Origin: Hemibagrus wyckioides
Taxonomy: Eukaryota > Chordata > Actinopteri > Siluriformes > Bagridae
Direction: 5' to 3'
NCBI RefSeq assembly: GCF_019097595.1
Contig: NC_080714.1
Span: 30,186,759 to 30,250,758 of the forward strand
Length of the DNA: 64,000 bases
Position 1 is the first letter of the stretch, and every line of letters starts with the position of its first letter. Below the pieces are notes generated by a model. The model was not told the origin of the DNA, searched no databases, and worked only from the letters and a program-made list of their open reading frames with translations. Positions 12,201 through 24,078 of this stretch are shown one piece after another. A program made the position numbers and the translations under genes.

Positions 12201-15200
12201 GTGATTAGATGTTGTGTATAGATGTTGTGTACAGATGTGTGTAGATGTGTTTAGATGTTTTGTTTAGATGTTGTGTACAGATGTGAATAGATGTGTATAG
12301 ATGTTGTATATAGTTGATGTGTATAGATGTTGTGTACAGATGTGTATAGATGATGTGTATAGATGATGTGTATAGATGTGTATAGATGTGTATAGATGAT
12401 GTGTATAGATGATGTGTATAGATGTGTATAAATGTGTATAGATGATGTGTATAGATGATGTGTATAGATGTGTACAGATGTTGTGTATAGATTTGTATAG
12501 ATGTGTATAGATGTTGTGTTTAGATGTTGTGTATATATGTGTATAGATGTTGTGTATAGATGTTGTGTATAGATGTTGTGTATAGATGTGTATAGATGTG
12601 TATAAATGTTGTGTATAGATGTGTATAGATGTGTATAGATGTGTATAGATGTTGTGTATAGATGTGTATAGATGTGTATAGATGTTGTGTTTAGATGTTG
12701 TGTATAGATGTGTATAAATGTTGTGTATAGATGTGTATAGATGTGTATAGATGTTGTGTTTAGATGTTGTGTATAGATGTGTATAGATGTGTATAGATGT
12801 TGTGTTTAGATGTTGTGTATAGATGTGTATAAATGTTGTGTATAGATGTGTATAGATGTGTATAGATGTTGTGTATAGATGATGTGTATAGATGTGTATA
12901 GATGTGTATAGATGTTGTGTATAGATGTTGTGTATAGATGTGTACAGATGTGTATAGATGTTGTGTATAGATATTGTGATTAGATCTTGTGTATAGATGT
13001 TGTGTACAGATGTGTGTAGATGTGTTTAGATGTTTTGTTTAGATGTTGTGTACAGATGTGTATAGATGTTTTGTTTAGATGTTGTGTACAGATGTGTATA
13101 GATGTGTATAAATGTTGTATATAGATGATGTGTATAGATGTTGTATATAGTTGATGTGTATAGATGTTGTGTACAGATGTGTATAGATGATGTGTATAGA
13201 TGATGTGTATAGATGATGTGTATAGATGTGTATAGATGATGTGTATAGATGTTGTGTATAGATGTGTATAGATGATGTGTATAGATGTGTATAGATGTGT
13301 ATAGATGTTGTGTTTAGATGTTGTGTATATATGTGTATAGATGTTGTGTATAGATGTTGTGTATAGATGTGTATAGATGTGTATAGATGTTGTGTATTGA
13401 TATTGTGTTTAGATGTTTTGTTTAGGTGTTGTGTACAGATGTGTGTAGATGTGTTTAGATGTTTTGTTTAGATGTTGTGTACAGATGTGTATAGATGTTT
13501 AGTTTAGATGTTGTGTATAGATGTGTATAGATGTTGTGTATAAATGTTGTGTATAGATGTGTATAGATGTGTATAAATGTTGTGTATAGATGTGTATAGA
13601 TGTTGTGTATAGATGATGTGTATAGATGTGTATAGATGTTGTGTATAGATGTTGTGTATAGATGTGTATAGATGTGTATAGATGTTGTGTATAGATGTTG
13701 TGTATAGATGTGTATAGATGTTGTGTATAAATGTTGTGTATAGATGTGTATAGATGTTGTGTATAGATGTTGTGTATAGATGTGTATAGATGTGTATAGA
13801 TGTTGTGTATAGATGTTGTGTATAGATGTGTATAGATGTGTTTAGATGTTGTGTATAGATGTGTATAGATGTGTATAGATGTTGTGTATAGATGTTGTGT
13901 ATAGATGTGTATAGATGTGTATAGATGTTGTGTATTGATATTGTGTTTAGATGTTTTGTTTAGGTGTTGTGTACAGATGTGTGTAGATGTGTTTAGATGT
14001 TTTGTTTAGATGTTGTGTACAGATGTGAATAGATGTGTATAGATGTTGTGTTTGGATGTTGTGTATAGATGTGTATAGTTGATGTGTATAGATGTTGTGT
14101 ACAGATGTGTATAGATGTGTATAGATGATGTGTATAGTTGATGTGTATAGATGTGTATAGATGATGTGTATAGATGATGTGTATAGATGTTGTGTACAGA
14201 TGTGTATAGATGATGTGTATAGATGTGTATAGATGATGTGTATAGATGATGTGTATAGATGTGTATAGATGTGTATAGATGATGTGTATAGATGTGTATA
14301 GATGATGTGTATAAATGATGTGTATAGATGTGTATAGATGATGTGTATAGATGTTGTGTACAGATGTGTATAGATGATGTGTATAGATGTGTATAGATGA
14401 TGTGTATAGATGATGTGTATAGATGTGTACAGATGTGTATAGATGATGTGTATAGATGTGTATAGATGTGTATAGATGTGTATAGATGATGTATATAGAT
14501 GATGTGTATAGATGATGTATATAGATGTTGTGTACAGATGTATATAGATGTTGTGTACAGATGTATATAGATGATGTGTATAGATGTTGTGTACAGATGT
14601 GTATAGATGATGTGTATAGATGTGTATAGATGATGTGTATAGATGATGTGTATAGATGTCTACAGATGTATATAGATGATGTGTATAGATGTTGTGTACA
14701 GATGTGTATAGATGATGTGTATAGATGATGTATATAGATGATGTGTATAGATGATGTGTATAGTTGATGTGTATAGATGATGTGTATAGATGTTGTGTAC
14801 AGATGTGTATAGATGATCTGTATAGATGATGTGTATAGATGATGTATATAGATGATGTGTATAGATGTTGTGTACAGATGTGTATAGATGATGTGTATAG
14901 ATGTTGTGTACAGATGTATATAGATGATGTGTATAGATGTTGTGTACAGATGTATATAGATGATGTGTATAGATGTTGTGTACAGATGTGTATAGATGAT
15001 GTGTATAGATGATGTATATAGATGATGTGTATAGATGTTGTGTACAGATGTGTATAGATGATGTGTATAGATGATGTGTATAGATGATGTATATAGATGA
15101 TGTGTATAGATGTTGTGTACAGATGTGTATAGATGATGTGTATAGATGATGTATATAGATGATGTGTATAGATGTTGTGTACAGATGTGTATAGATGATG

Positions 15201-16268
15201 TGTATAGATGATGTGTATAGATGATGTATATAGATGATGTGTATAGATGTTGTGTACAGATGTGTATAGATGATGTGTATAGATGATGTGTATAGATGAT
15301 GTATATAGATGATGTGTATAGATGTTGTGTACAGATGTATATAGATGATGTGTATAGATGTTGTGTACAGATGTGTATAGATGATGTGTATAGATGATGT
15401 ATATAGATGATGTATATAGATGATGTGTATAGATGATGTGTATAGATGATGTGTATAGATGATGTGTATAGATGATGTATATAGATGATGTGTATAGATG
15501 TTGTGTACAGATGTGTATAGATGATGTGTATAGATGATGTGTACAGATGTGTATAGATGATGTGTATAGATGATGTGTATAGATGATGTATATAGTTGAT
15601 GTGTATAGATGTGTATAGATGATGTGTATAGATGATGTGTATAGATGATGTATATAGATGATGTGTATAGATGATGTATATAGATGATGTGTATAGATGA
15701 TGTGTATAGATGATGTGTATAGATGATGTATATAGATGATGTGTATAGATGTTGTGTACAGATGTGTATAGATGATGTGTATAGATGATGTGTACAGATG
15801 TGTATAGATGATGTGTATAGATGATGTGTATAGATGATGTATATAGTTGATGTGTATAGATGTGTATAGATGATGTGTATAGATGATGTGTATAGATGAT
15901 GTATATAGATGATGTATATAGATGATGTGTATAGATGATGTGTATAGATGATGTGTATAGATGATGTGTACAGATGTGTATAGATGATGTGTATAGATGA
16001 TGTGTATAGATGATGTATATAGTTGATGTGTATAGATGTTGTGTACAGATGTGTATAGATGATGTGTATAGATGTTGTGTATAGATGTGTATAGATGATG
16101 TGTATAGATGTTGTGTATAGATGATGTGTATAGATGATGTGTATAGATGATGTGTACAGATGTGTATAGATTGATGTGTATAGATGATGTGTATAAATGT
16201 TGTGTTCAGATGCAGTGTATAGATGTTGTGTTCAGATGTTGTGTACAGATGTGTATAGATGTTGTGTA
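9270..16268. repeat. 7-kb minisatellite of TGTGTATAGATG units
   Basis: Tandem units of 12 bp (TGTGTATAGATG) and 15 bp (adding TTG) run for about 7 kb with few interruptions. Variants carry GTACAGATG, GTTTAGATG and ATATAGATG. From about 14050 to 16200 the GATGATGTGTATA variant dominates, while the left part is dominated by GTTGTGTATA and GTTTAG variants. It lies in prkcz intron 3 and continues after the LINE insertion (19170-20600). IYTHHLYTS-type frames on the minus strand are repeat artefacts. Confidence 0.98.
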
Positions 16269-16985
16269 TAGAATAGAATAGAACAATAGATGTTTATTGT
16301 CATTGTACCATGTTGCATGTATAATGAATTTTAAAAAGTGTCAACCAGTCAGAAAGTGCAGCAATCATACATACATTCAAACCTTCAACATTTCAAAAAA
16401 GTACTAATCAGTATATAAAAAAAATAAATAATTAGGTATGGAAATGGTATATTAAAATAAGTTAATACAGCCCTTCCCACACACAATCACATTCATCATC
16501 TATCTATTGCACATCCCATGTAAAGAGTGTTTTTTGATTATTGAGTGCAGTTATGGCTGTTGGATAAAAACTGTTTTTTAGTCTGTTTGTCCTGGCTCTG
16601 ATTGTTCTGTAGTAACAGTTCAAACAGATCATGTCCAGGGTGTGATGTATCCTTAAGGATGCTTTGGGCTTTCTTAATACAGTGTCAACTGTGTAGTTCT
16701 TCCAGTGTTGGGAGAGGGCAGCCGACGATCTTCTGGGCCATGTTTATGACCCTCTGGAGCGCTTTCCTCTGAGCCACTGTGCAACTGGTTAACCATATGC
16801 CAATGCAGTAGGTTAGGATGCTCTCTATGGAGCACCAGTAGAAGGACACCAGTAGTCTCTGAGTGACGTTGTTCTTTCTCAGCGCCCTAAGGAAGTAGAG
16901 TCTCTGCCGGGCCTTTTTCAGCAGCTCAGAGGTGTTCGTGCTCCAAGTCAGGCCCTCCTCTATCTGTACTCCCAGGAACCGGAAG

Positions 16986-18308
16986 TCAGCTACCCTCTCT
17001 ACACAGTCCCCACTGATGAGGGGGTGCAGTTGTGGGTGAAAGAGTGTAGAGCAGGGGGCTTAGAACACAGCCCTGTGGGGAGCCAGTGCTGAGGCTGAGG
17101 GCCGTAGATGTGTGTCGGCCCACTCTGACCCTCTGACTGCGATCCAACAGAAAGCTGTTAATCCACATGCAGGTGAATTGTGGAAGCCCCAAGTCCTCAA
17201 GTTTGTCCACCAATTTGTAGGGAAGAATGGTGTTAAATGCCAAGCTATAATCCACAAAGAGCAACCGGACGTAGCTCCCCTGCTTCTCCAGGTGGGAAAG
17301 CACAGCATGGAGGGCTGTGGCCACGGCGTCTTCTGTGGATCTGTTTCCCCTGTAGGCAAACTGGTGAGTGTCGAAACTTGGTGGCAGGAGTGATGTAATG
17401 TGACTCCAGACCAGTTTTTTGAAGCACTTCATCACCACTGGTGTGAGTGCAACTTTCTTTGACAATTTCTTTGGCAAGGGGACTATGGTGGAGGATTTCA
17501 GACATGGTGGGACAGTGGACAAGGCCAACGACTGGTTGAAGATCTTGGTGAAGATTCCAGCCAGCTGATCCACACAGTCTTTCAGCACATGGCCAGGGAC
17601 GCCATCCGGTCCAGCAGCCTTCCTCGGGTTCACGGACCTCAGCGTATGCCTAACCTCACTCTCTTTTACTGTGAGGGTTAAGCTGCTGAGGGCCTTGAGG
17701 TGTGTCATGGCTGTCTCTGGTGGCTCCACCTCAAAACATGCAAAGAAGAGGTTTAGCTTCTCTGCCAGTGTGGCGTCACCCTCAGCAGCTCCAGGGCTGG
17801 TCCAGAAATTGATGAGATGCCGGACTCCCTGCCACACCTGCCTGCTGTTGTTGCTGTCCAGGTGGTCCTCGATCCTCCTCCTGTAGTCCAGCTTGGCCTC
17901 TCTGATGCCTGTCTTCAGGTTAGCTCGGGCAGCGCTGTATGGCTCCAGATTTCCAGACCTGAAAGCGGTGTTTCTCTCTCTGAGCAGCCGCTTGACCTCC
18001 CAAGTCATCCAGGGCTTCTGGTTGGAAAAAACCCGGATGCGTTTGTCCACTGTGACAGTGTCTGTACAGTTCTTTATGTAGCACAGCACACTGTCTGTGA
18101 ACACTCCCAGGTCCTGATGTTCAAACACGTCCAAGTTGGTCCTGTTGAAGCAGTCCTGCAGCTGCTGTGATGCACCATCAGGCCAAGTTTTAATGTCTTT
18201 TGTGCTGATAGAAGCAGTTTTACAGAGGGGGGCATATGCGGGGATCAGAAGCAGGGACATATGGTCAGACTGGGCCAAGTGTGGAAGTGGTCTCGCCCTG
18301 TAGCCCAT
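16986..18308 (-). pseudogene. LINE reverse transcriptase relic with internal deletion
   Basis: Reads through a linker and the RT palm: NPRKAAGPDGVPG, TIVPLPKK, RSTEDAVATALH, LLFVDYSLAFNTI and [15 protein letters not shown]. Directly after PLLYTL the frame jumps into noncoding phase. The following DNA (about 16690-17040, minus strand) encodes the distal part (RFLGVQIEEGLTWS, KKARQRLYFLR). The stretch that should hold the catalytic FADD box is therefore missing, as seen by comparison with the complete copies at 54816-57842 and 38417-39034. This copy cannot encode an active RT. The upstream methionine is arbitrary: the frame is continuous with the endonuclease frame across a TAG at 18321-18323. 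Confidence 0.85.
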
Positions 18309-18320
18309 CTTGATGTTGGA

Positions 18321-18977
18321 CTAGACCTTGTCCAGAGTGTTAGCTCCTCTAGTAGCACACTTAACATGCTGGTGGAATCTAGGGAGTGCTGCTCTCAGGT
18401 CCACATGATTAAAATCCCCTGCTACGATGAGCACAGCGTCAGGATGCATGCTCTGCTGTTTACTAATACTACAAAAAATACTATGTAAAAGTCCAATAGC
18501 CAAGCAAGCATTAGCATCCGGTGGAATGTAAACAGCAGTTATTATGACTACTGTAAACTCCCTCAGAAGATAAATGGGCCGGCATTTAACAGTTACATAC
18601 TCCAAGTCTGTGGAGCAGTGTCTGTCTACAGTCACTGTGTTTGTACACCAGCTGTTATTTATGTACACACAGAGCCCCCCTCCTCTGCTCTTACAGTCCA
18701 CTGTCCTGTCCTGCCACTGTGCAGTGTAGCCTGCTAACTCGATAACCGTGTCCGGAATAGATGGTTGAAGCCAAGACTCTGTGATTAGTTCGTCCATCTT
18801 ATTAGCAAGGGATCTGGCGTTTGCGAGAAATAGGCTGGAAAGTGGTGGTTTGAATGGCTGCCTCCTTAGCCTAGCCAGTGTGCCGGCTCTGCCAGCCCGC
18901 TTCTGCTTCCTGTCTCTGTGCCACCTGCGCCGCCTCACCGCTGGGATGGTAATCCACGGTGTGCCGGGATTTGCCAC
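18321..18977 (-). pseudogene. LINE apurinic-like endonuclease relic
   Basis: Endonuclease signatures visible are ITESWLQPSIPD, SRGGGLCVYINNSWC, YIPPDANA, IVAGDFNHVDLR and GANTLD. Between LANKMDEL and ITESW about 15-20 residues present in the 57-kb copy are absent, a second internal deletion. The frame ends in TAG at 18323-18321 where related copies have a tyrosine codon. Four codons later the RT frame resumes in the same phase, so this is one ORF broken by one nonsense change. Confidence 0.85.
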
Positions 18978-19169
18978 GCTATGTCCACCGGGATATTATG
19001 TGAGCAGATAACCTCGGCTGTAACACTGCCCTCAGAGCAAATTCCAATCTTTTGGAGGTCACTCTGGCTGATGATGGTGTTCACCGAACAAACAAAACAC
19101 CAAACAAAGCACTGACTGGTAGAGCACTGAGCCGCAACAACTGTGTGCGCTGCCATCTTGCCCTCTTTC

Positions 19170-20600
19170 AACATAGATGATGTGTATAGATGTTGTGTAT
19201 AGATGTTGTGCATAGATGTGTACAGATGTTGTGTATAGATATTGTATATAGATGCTGTGTATAAATGTTGTCTACAGATGTTGTGTACAGATGTGCATAG
19301 ATGTGTTTAGATGTTGTGTATAGATGTGTATAGATATTGTGTATAGATGTTGTGTATAGATGTCGTGTATAGATGCTGTGTATAAATGTTGTCTACAGAT
19401 GTTGTGTACAGATGTGCATAGATGTGTTTATATGTTGTGTATAGATGTGTATAGATGTTGTGTACAGATGTGCATAGATGTGTATAGATGTTGTGTATAG
19501 ATGATGTGTATAGATGTATACAGATGTGCATAGATGTTGTGTATAGATGTGTATAGATATTTTATATAGATGATGTGTATAGATGTTGTGTATAGCTGAT
19601 GTGTACAGATGTGTATAGGTGTTTTATATAGATGATGTGTATAGATGTTGTGTATAGATGTTGTGTACAGATGTGTATAGATGTTGTGTACAGATGTGTA
19701 TAGATGATGTGTATAGATGTTGTGTATAGATGTTGTGTACAGATGTGTATAGATGTTGTGTACAGATGTGCATAGATGTTGTGTATAGATGATGTGTATA
19801 GATGTGTATAGGAGTTTTATATAAATGATGTGTATAGATGTTGTGTACAGATGTGCATAGATGTTGTGTATAGATGATGTGTATAGATGTGTATAGATGT
19901 TGTGTATAGATGATGTGTATAGATGTGTATAGATGATGTGTATAGATGTGTACAGATGATGTGTATAGATGTGTATAGGTGTTTTATATAAATGATGTGT
20001 ATAGATGTTGTGTACAGATGTGCATAGATGTTATGTATAGATGATGTGTATAGATGTGTATAGATGATGTGTATAGATGTGTATAGATGATGTGTATAGA
20101 TGTTGTGTAGAGATGATATGTACAGATGTGTATAGATGATGTGTACAGATGTGTATAGATGATGTGTATAGATGTGTATAGATGATGTGTATAGATGTGT
20201 ATAGATGATGTGTATAGATGTGTATAGGTGTTTTATATAAATGATGTGTATAGATGTTGTGTACAGATGTGTATAGATGATATGTATAGATGTGTATAGA
20301 TGATGTGTATAGATGTTGTGTAGAGATGATATGTATAGATGTGTATAGATGATGTGTATAGATGTGTATAGATGATGTGTATAGATGTTGTGTAGAGATG
20401 ATATGTATAGATGTGTATAGATGATGTGTATAGATGTTGTGTAGAGATGATATGTATAGATGTGTATAGATGATGTGTATAGATGTGTATAGATGATGTG
20501 TATAGATGTTGTGTAGAGATGATATGTATAGATGTGTATAGATGATGTGTATAGATGTTGTGTAGAGATGTTGTGTATAGATGTGTTTAGATTGTGTCAA
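19170..20600. repeat. Continuation of TGTGTATAGATG minisatellite
   Basis: Same 12/15-bp family as 9270-16268, on the other side of the LINE. It has local variants of its own: GTGCATAGATG, a GGTGTTTTATATA block and, at 20100-20570, a repeated GTTGTGTAGAGATGATATG block. Confidence 0.97.
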
Positions 20601-20717
20601 TCTTATGACTCATTAGAATATTAGGCCATGCCCATCAGGGCAGTCTTTACAGCTATGCACTTTACACTCCTCAGTACAGATGCGTGTGTTTCAGAGCAGT
20701 GAGGTGGTGTGAAGTAC
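20601..20717. other. Start of prkcz intron 3 (unique DNA)
   Basis: About 117 bp of unique sequence separates the exon-3 donor from the minisatellite. No other feature was seen. Confidence 0.7.
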
Positions 20718-20807
20718 CGTGCAGGAGGAGTCCAGATGATCTGCTTCTGCTGTAGATCCGAAATGCCTCGTCCAGCTCCATCTGAGACGAGATGGTACAG
20801 GGGTCAC
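20718..20807 (-). CDS. prkcz: Atypical protein kinase C (PRKCZ-like), coding exon 3
   Basis: A 90-bp exon with acceptor AG at 20809-20808 and donor GT at 20717-20716. It encodes the second half of the PB1 domain: completion of a Gly codon, then [20 protein letters not shown] and on to LLLH, ending one base into the next codon. DPCTxSSQMEL-EAFR is diagnostic of aPKC (zeta/iota) and forms the acidic OPCA face that contacts partners such as PAR6 and p62. SQMEL rather than SQLEL and the preceding TLKW favour zeta over iota. The intron to exon 2 is only 112 bp. Confidence 0.93.
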
Positions 20808-20919
20808 CTGCTCACACACACACACACACACAGCTTGTAACATAATTGGATCAGGTGCAAACTCAGAAGAAAAGTGACATCTCAAGGTTGGTCCATAACA
20901 CACACACACACACACACAC
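20808..20919 (-). repeat. prkcz intron 2 with CA/GT tracts at both splice sites
   Basis: A 112-bp intron. On the minus strand the donor is GAAG|GTGTGTGTG, so the GT dinucleotide is the first unit of a GT microsatellite of about 24 bp. A second TG tract runs into the acceptor region (TGTGTGAGCAG). Confidence 0.9.
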
Positions 20920-21041
20920 CTTCATCATCAATCCACTTAAGTGTGATGGGTAAGTTCCTCTGGACACTGCACATCTCCCTCACCTCCTCACACAGCTCCG
21001 AGAAGGACATGCTCAAGTCCAGGTACGAGATCAGCATGTCT
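20920..21041 (-). CDS. prkcz: Atypical protein kinase C (PRKCZ-like), coding exon 2
   Basis: A 122-bp exon with acceptor AG at 21043-21042 and donor GT at 20919-20918. Its first base completes a Gly codon begun in exon 1. It encodes DMLISYLDLSMSFSELCEEV, then REMCS, then LPITLKWIDDE. This is the core of the PB1 domain, with ELCEEVR-MC and LKW-D-EG as family signatures (human PKC zeta has the same residues in the same order). Phases 1-40 codons-1 agree with exons 1 and 3. aPKC acts in cell polarity with PAR6/PAR3 and in NF-kB signalling with p62. Confidence 0.94.
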
Positions 21042-21276
21042 CTGTTCACACACACAAACACAGATGTTTTAATTTGTGATAAGAAAGTTACTGAATTCCA
21101 CGTATCAGTGTTTCCTGTACATACTCGAGTTCTGTATGGCACTATGTGTGTGTGTGTGTGTGTGTGTTCTTGGAATTTCAGTCTAATATTCAGTGAGTCA
21201 TTTGCACACACACACAGCTAGGTCAAGAGGAACTTCATTTGGCCTCAGGGAAGGGGGTGTGGCCTCTGTGTCTGTC
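21042..21276. other. prkcz intron 1, right after exon 2
   Basis: Unique intronic sequence with a (GT)n tract at about 21145-21167. No other feature was recognised. Confidence 0.7.
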
Positions 21277-21455
21277 AGTCATGATGATGATGATGGTGGC
21301 GATATCAGTAATGATGATGATGATGGTGGTGGTGGTGATATCAGTAATGATGATGATGATGATGGTGGTGGGGATATCAGTAATGATGATGATGGTGGTG
21401 GTGGTGATATCAGTAATGATGATGATGATGATGATGGTGGTGGGGATATCAGTAA

Positions 21456-21489
<34 letters not shown>

Positions 21490-21547
21490 GATATCAGTAA
21501 CGATGATGATGATGATGGTAGTGATATCAGTAATGATGATGATGATG
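21277..21547. repeat. GATGATGATGGTGGTGATATCAGTAAT minisatellite, left part
   Basis: Tandem units combine (GAT)n, (GGT)n and GATATCAGTAAT. The same unit resumes at 23724 on the other side of a Rex3 insertion, so this was one array. Confidence 0.95.
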
Positions 21548-23716
21548 GATCCGCTTGCAGAGGAGGATGCCGGACAGACTTGGCAGACCCAAACGTATTG
21601 TGGGGGTCTGTTGGGAACATCTGGCTGAACCCTCTGTTAGGGAGGTCTTCAACTCCAACCTCCGGGAGAGTTTCGACAAGATTCCGAGGGAGGTTGGGGA
21701 CATTGAGTCTGAGTGGACCATGTTCTCCTCTTCCATTGTTGACGCAGCTACCAGGAGCTGTGGCCATAAGGTCTCTGGTGCCTGTCGTGGCGGCAATCTC
21801 CAAACCCAGTGGTGGACACTGGAAGTAAGGGATGCTGTCAAGCTGAAGAAAGAGTCCTATCGAGCCTGGTTGGCTCGTGGGACTCCGGAGGCAGCTGATG
21901 AGTACCGGCAGGCCAAGCGAGCTGCAGCCCGGGTGGTTGTGGAAGCAAAAACTCAGGTCTGGGAGGAGTTCGGGGAGGCCATGGAGAAGGACTATCGGTC
22001 GGCCTCGGGAAAATTCTGGTAGACCGTCCGGCGCCTCAGAAGGGGTAAGCAGCTCTCTGCCAGCACTGTGTATGGTGCTGGTGGAGAGTTGCTGACCTTG
22101 ACTGGGGATATTGTCGGAAGGTGGAAGGAATACTTCGAGGATCTCCTCAATCCTACTGACACACCTTCCGTAGAGGAAGCAGAGGCTGAGGACTCAGAGG
22201 TAGATTCATCCATTACCCAAGCTGAAGTCACTGAGGTAGTCCAGCAGCTCCTTGGTGGCAAGGCGCCGGGAGTGGATGAGATTCGCCCTGAGTACCTTAA
22301 GTCTCTGGATGTTGTGGGGCTGTCTTGGCTGACACATCTCTGCAACATAGCGTGGAAGTCAGGGACAGTGCCTCTGGACTGGGCGACTGGGGTGGTGGTC
22401 CCTCTTTTTAAGAAGGGGGATCGGAGGGTGTGTTCCAACTATAGGGGGATCACACTCCTCAGCCTCCCAGGGAAAGTCTATTCCAGGGTACTGGAGAGGA
22501 GAGTCCGTCCTTTAGTCGAACCACGGATTCTGGAGGAACAATGCGGGTTTCGTCCTAGTCGTGGGACACTGGACCAGCTCTATATCCTTCACAGGGTGCT
22601 TGAGGGTTCATGGGAGTTTGCCCAATCAGTCCACATGTGTTTTGTGGACTTGGAGAAGGCATTTGACCGAGTCCCTCGTGGCATCCTGTGGGAGGTGCTC
22701 TGGGAGTATGGGGTCCGTGGCCCTCTGTTAAGGGCTGTTCGGTCTCTGTATGACCAGAGCAGGAGCTTGGTTCGCATTGCCGGCTGTAATTCAGATCTGT
22801 TCCCAGTGCATGTTGGACTCCGGCAGGGTTGTCCTTTGTCACCGGTTCTGTTCATTATTTTTATGGACAGAATTTCTAGGCGCAGCCAGGGGATGGAGGG
22901 AGTCCGGTTCGGGGATCATAGGATTTCATCTCTGCTTTTTGCAGATGACGTTGTCCTGTTGGCTCCTTCGAGCCAGGACTTACAGCATGTGCTGGGGTAG
23001 TTCACAGCCGAGTGCGAAGCAGCTGGGATGAGGATCAGCACCTCCAAATCCATGGCCATGGTTCTCGACCGGAAAAAGGTGGTTTGTCCCCTCCAGGTTG
23101 GAGGAGTGTTCCTTCCTCAAGTGGAGGAGTTTAAGTATCTCAGGGTTTTGTTTACGAGTGAGGGAAGGATGGAGCGTGAGCTTGACAGACGGATTGGTGC
23201 AGCGGCAGCAGCAATGCGGTCTATGTACCGGTCTGTTGTGGTGAAGAAGGAGCTGAGCCGAAAGGCGAAGCTCTCAATTTACCAGTCAATCTACGTTCCT
23301 ACTCTTACTTATGGTCATGAGCTTTGGGTCATGACCAAAAGGACAAGATCCCGGATACAGGTGGCCGAAATGAGTTTTCTTCGTAAGGTGGCGGGGCGTT
23401 CCCTTAGAGATAGGGTAAGGAGCTCTGTCACCCGGGAGGAGCTCGGAGTAGAGCTTCTGCTCCTCCACATCGAAAGGGGCCAGTGACGTCTCCCAGGGGA
23501 GGTGTTCTGGGCATGCCCAACCGGGAAGAGACCCCGGGGAAGACCCAGGACATGCTGGAGGGACTATGTCTCTCGGCTGACCTGGGAACGCCTTGGAATT
23601 CCCCCGGAAGAGCTGGAGGAAGTGGCTAGGGAGAAGGAAGTCTGGGCATCCCTGCTTAGACTGCTGCCCCCACGACCCGGCTACGGATAAGCGGGAGACA
23701 ATGAATGAATGAATGA
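21548..23716 (+). mobile_element. Rex3 (RTE-clade) LINE, 5'-truncated
   Basis: A non-LTR retrotransposon fragment of about 2.2 kb. It lacks the endonuclease except for its very end and keeps the complete RT region and C-terminal part. The DNA CAGGGTTGTCCTTTGTCACC corresponds to the region long used for Rex3 PCR in fishes. The 3' end is (GAAT)n at 23699-23722, typical of RTE/Rex3 tails. It is inserted into the GATATCAGTAAT minisatellite, within prkcz intron 1, antisense to that gene. Confidence 0.92.
21555..23690 (+). pseudogene. Rex3 reverse transcriptase, broken by three stops
   Basis: One reading phase covers the whole span. It is broken only by TAG at 22020-22022 (after SGKFW), TAG at 22998-23000 (after HVLG) and TGA at 23484-23486. 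Visible motifs are GGKAPGVDEIRPEYLK, CSNYRGITLLS, EQCGFRPSRGTLDQ, FVDLEKAFDRVPR, GLRQGCPLSPVLF and the catalytic LLFADDVVLL. Downstream are EEFKYL, KAKLSIYQSIYVPTLTYG and the C-terminal GKRPRGRPRTCWRDY. The catalytic aspartates are intact, but the stops make it non-functional. No frameshifts were seen, suggesting a fairly recent loss. Confidence 0.92.
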
Positions 23717-24078
23717 ATGAATGATGATGATGGTGGTGGTGATATCAGTAATGATGATGATGGTGGTGGTGGTGGTGATATCAGTAATGATGATGGTGAT
23801 GGTTGGGGTGGTGATATCAGTTTTGATGATGATGATGATGATGGTGGTGGTGATTTCAGTGATGATGATGATGATGATGATGATGAAGGTGCTGGTGATA
23901 TCAGTAATAATGATGATGATAATGATGAAGGTGCTGGTGGTGATGATGGTGGTGGTGGTGTTGATGGTGGTGATGATGATGATGGTGGTGATATCAGTAA
24001 TGATGATGATGATGGTGGTGGTGGTGATGGCAATGATGATGATGATGATGATATCAGTGATGATGAAGATGTTGAGGT
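23717..24078. repeat. GATGATGATGGTGGTGATATCAGTAAT minisatellite, right part
   Basis: Continuation of the array at 21277-21547 beyond the Rex3 tail. More degenerate, with GAAGGTGCTGGTG variants. Confidence 0.95.

Larger units (their letters stand above)
16269..19170 (-). mobile_element. CR1/L2/Rex1-group LINE inserted in the minisatellite
   Basis: A minus-strand non-LTR retrotransposon. Its 3' end is at about 16269, with the terminal short repeat GAATAGAATAGAAC on the plus strand. Its 5' end is at about 19160, with GCCATCTTG, which is shared with the LINE ending near 57930. It carries endonuclease (18321-18977) and reverse transcriptase (16986-18308) frames. Minisatellite of the same unit flanks both sides, so it integrated into the array. 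Compared with the other LINEs in the window it lacks segments of both domains (see the two coding relics). Confidence 0.9.

Noticed and set aside
20031..20600. 189-codon minus-strand frame (IYTHHLYTS repeats)
   Set aside because: Repeat artefact of the TGTGTATAGATG array; lies in prkcz intron 3.
22589..23468. Minus-strand frames within Rex3
   Set aside because: Shadows of the plus-strand reverse transcriptase.
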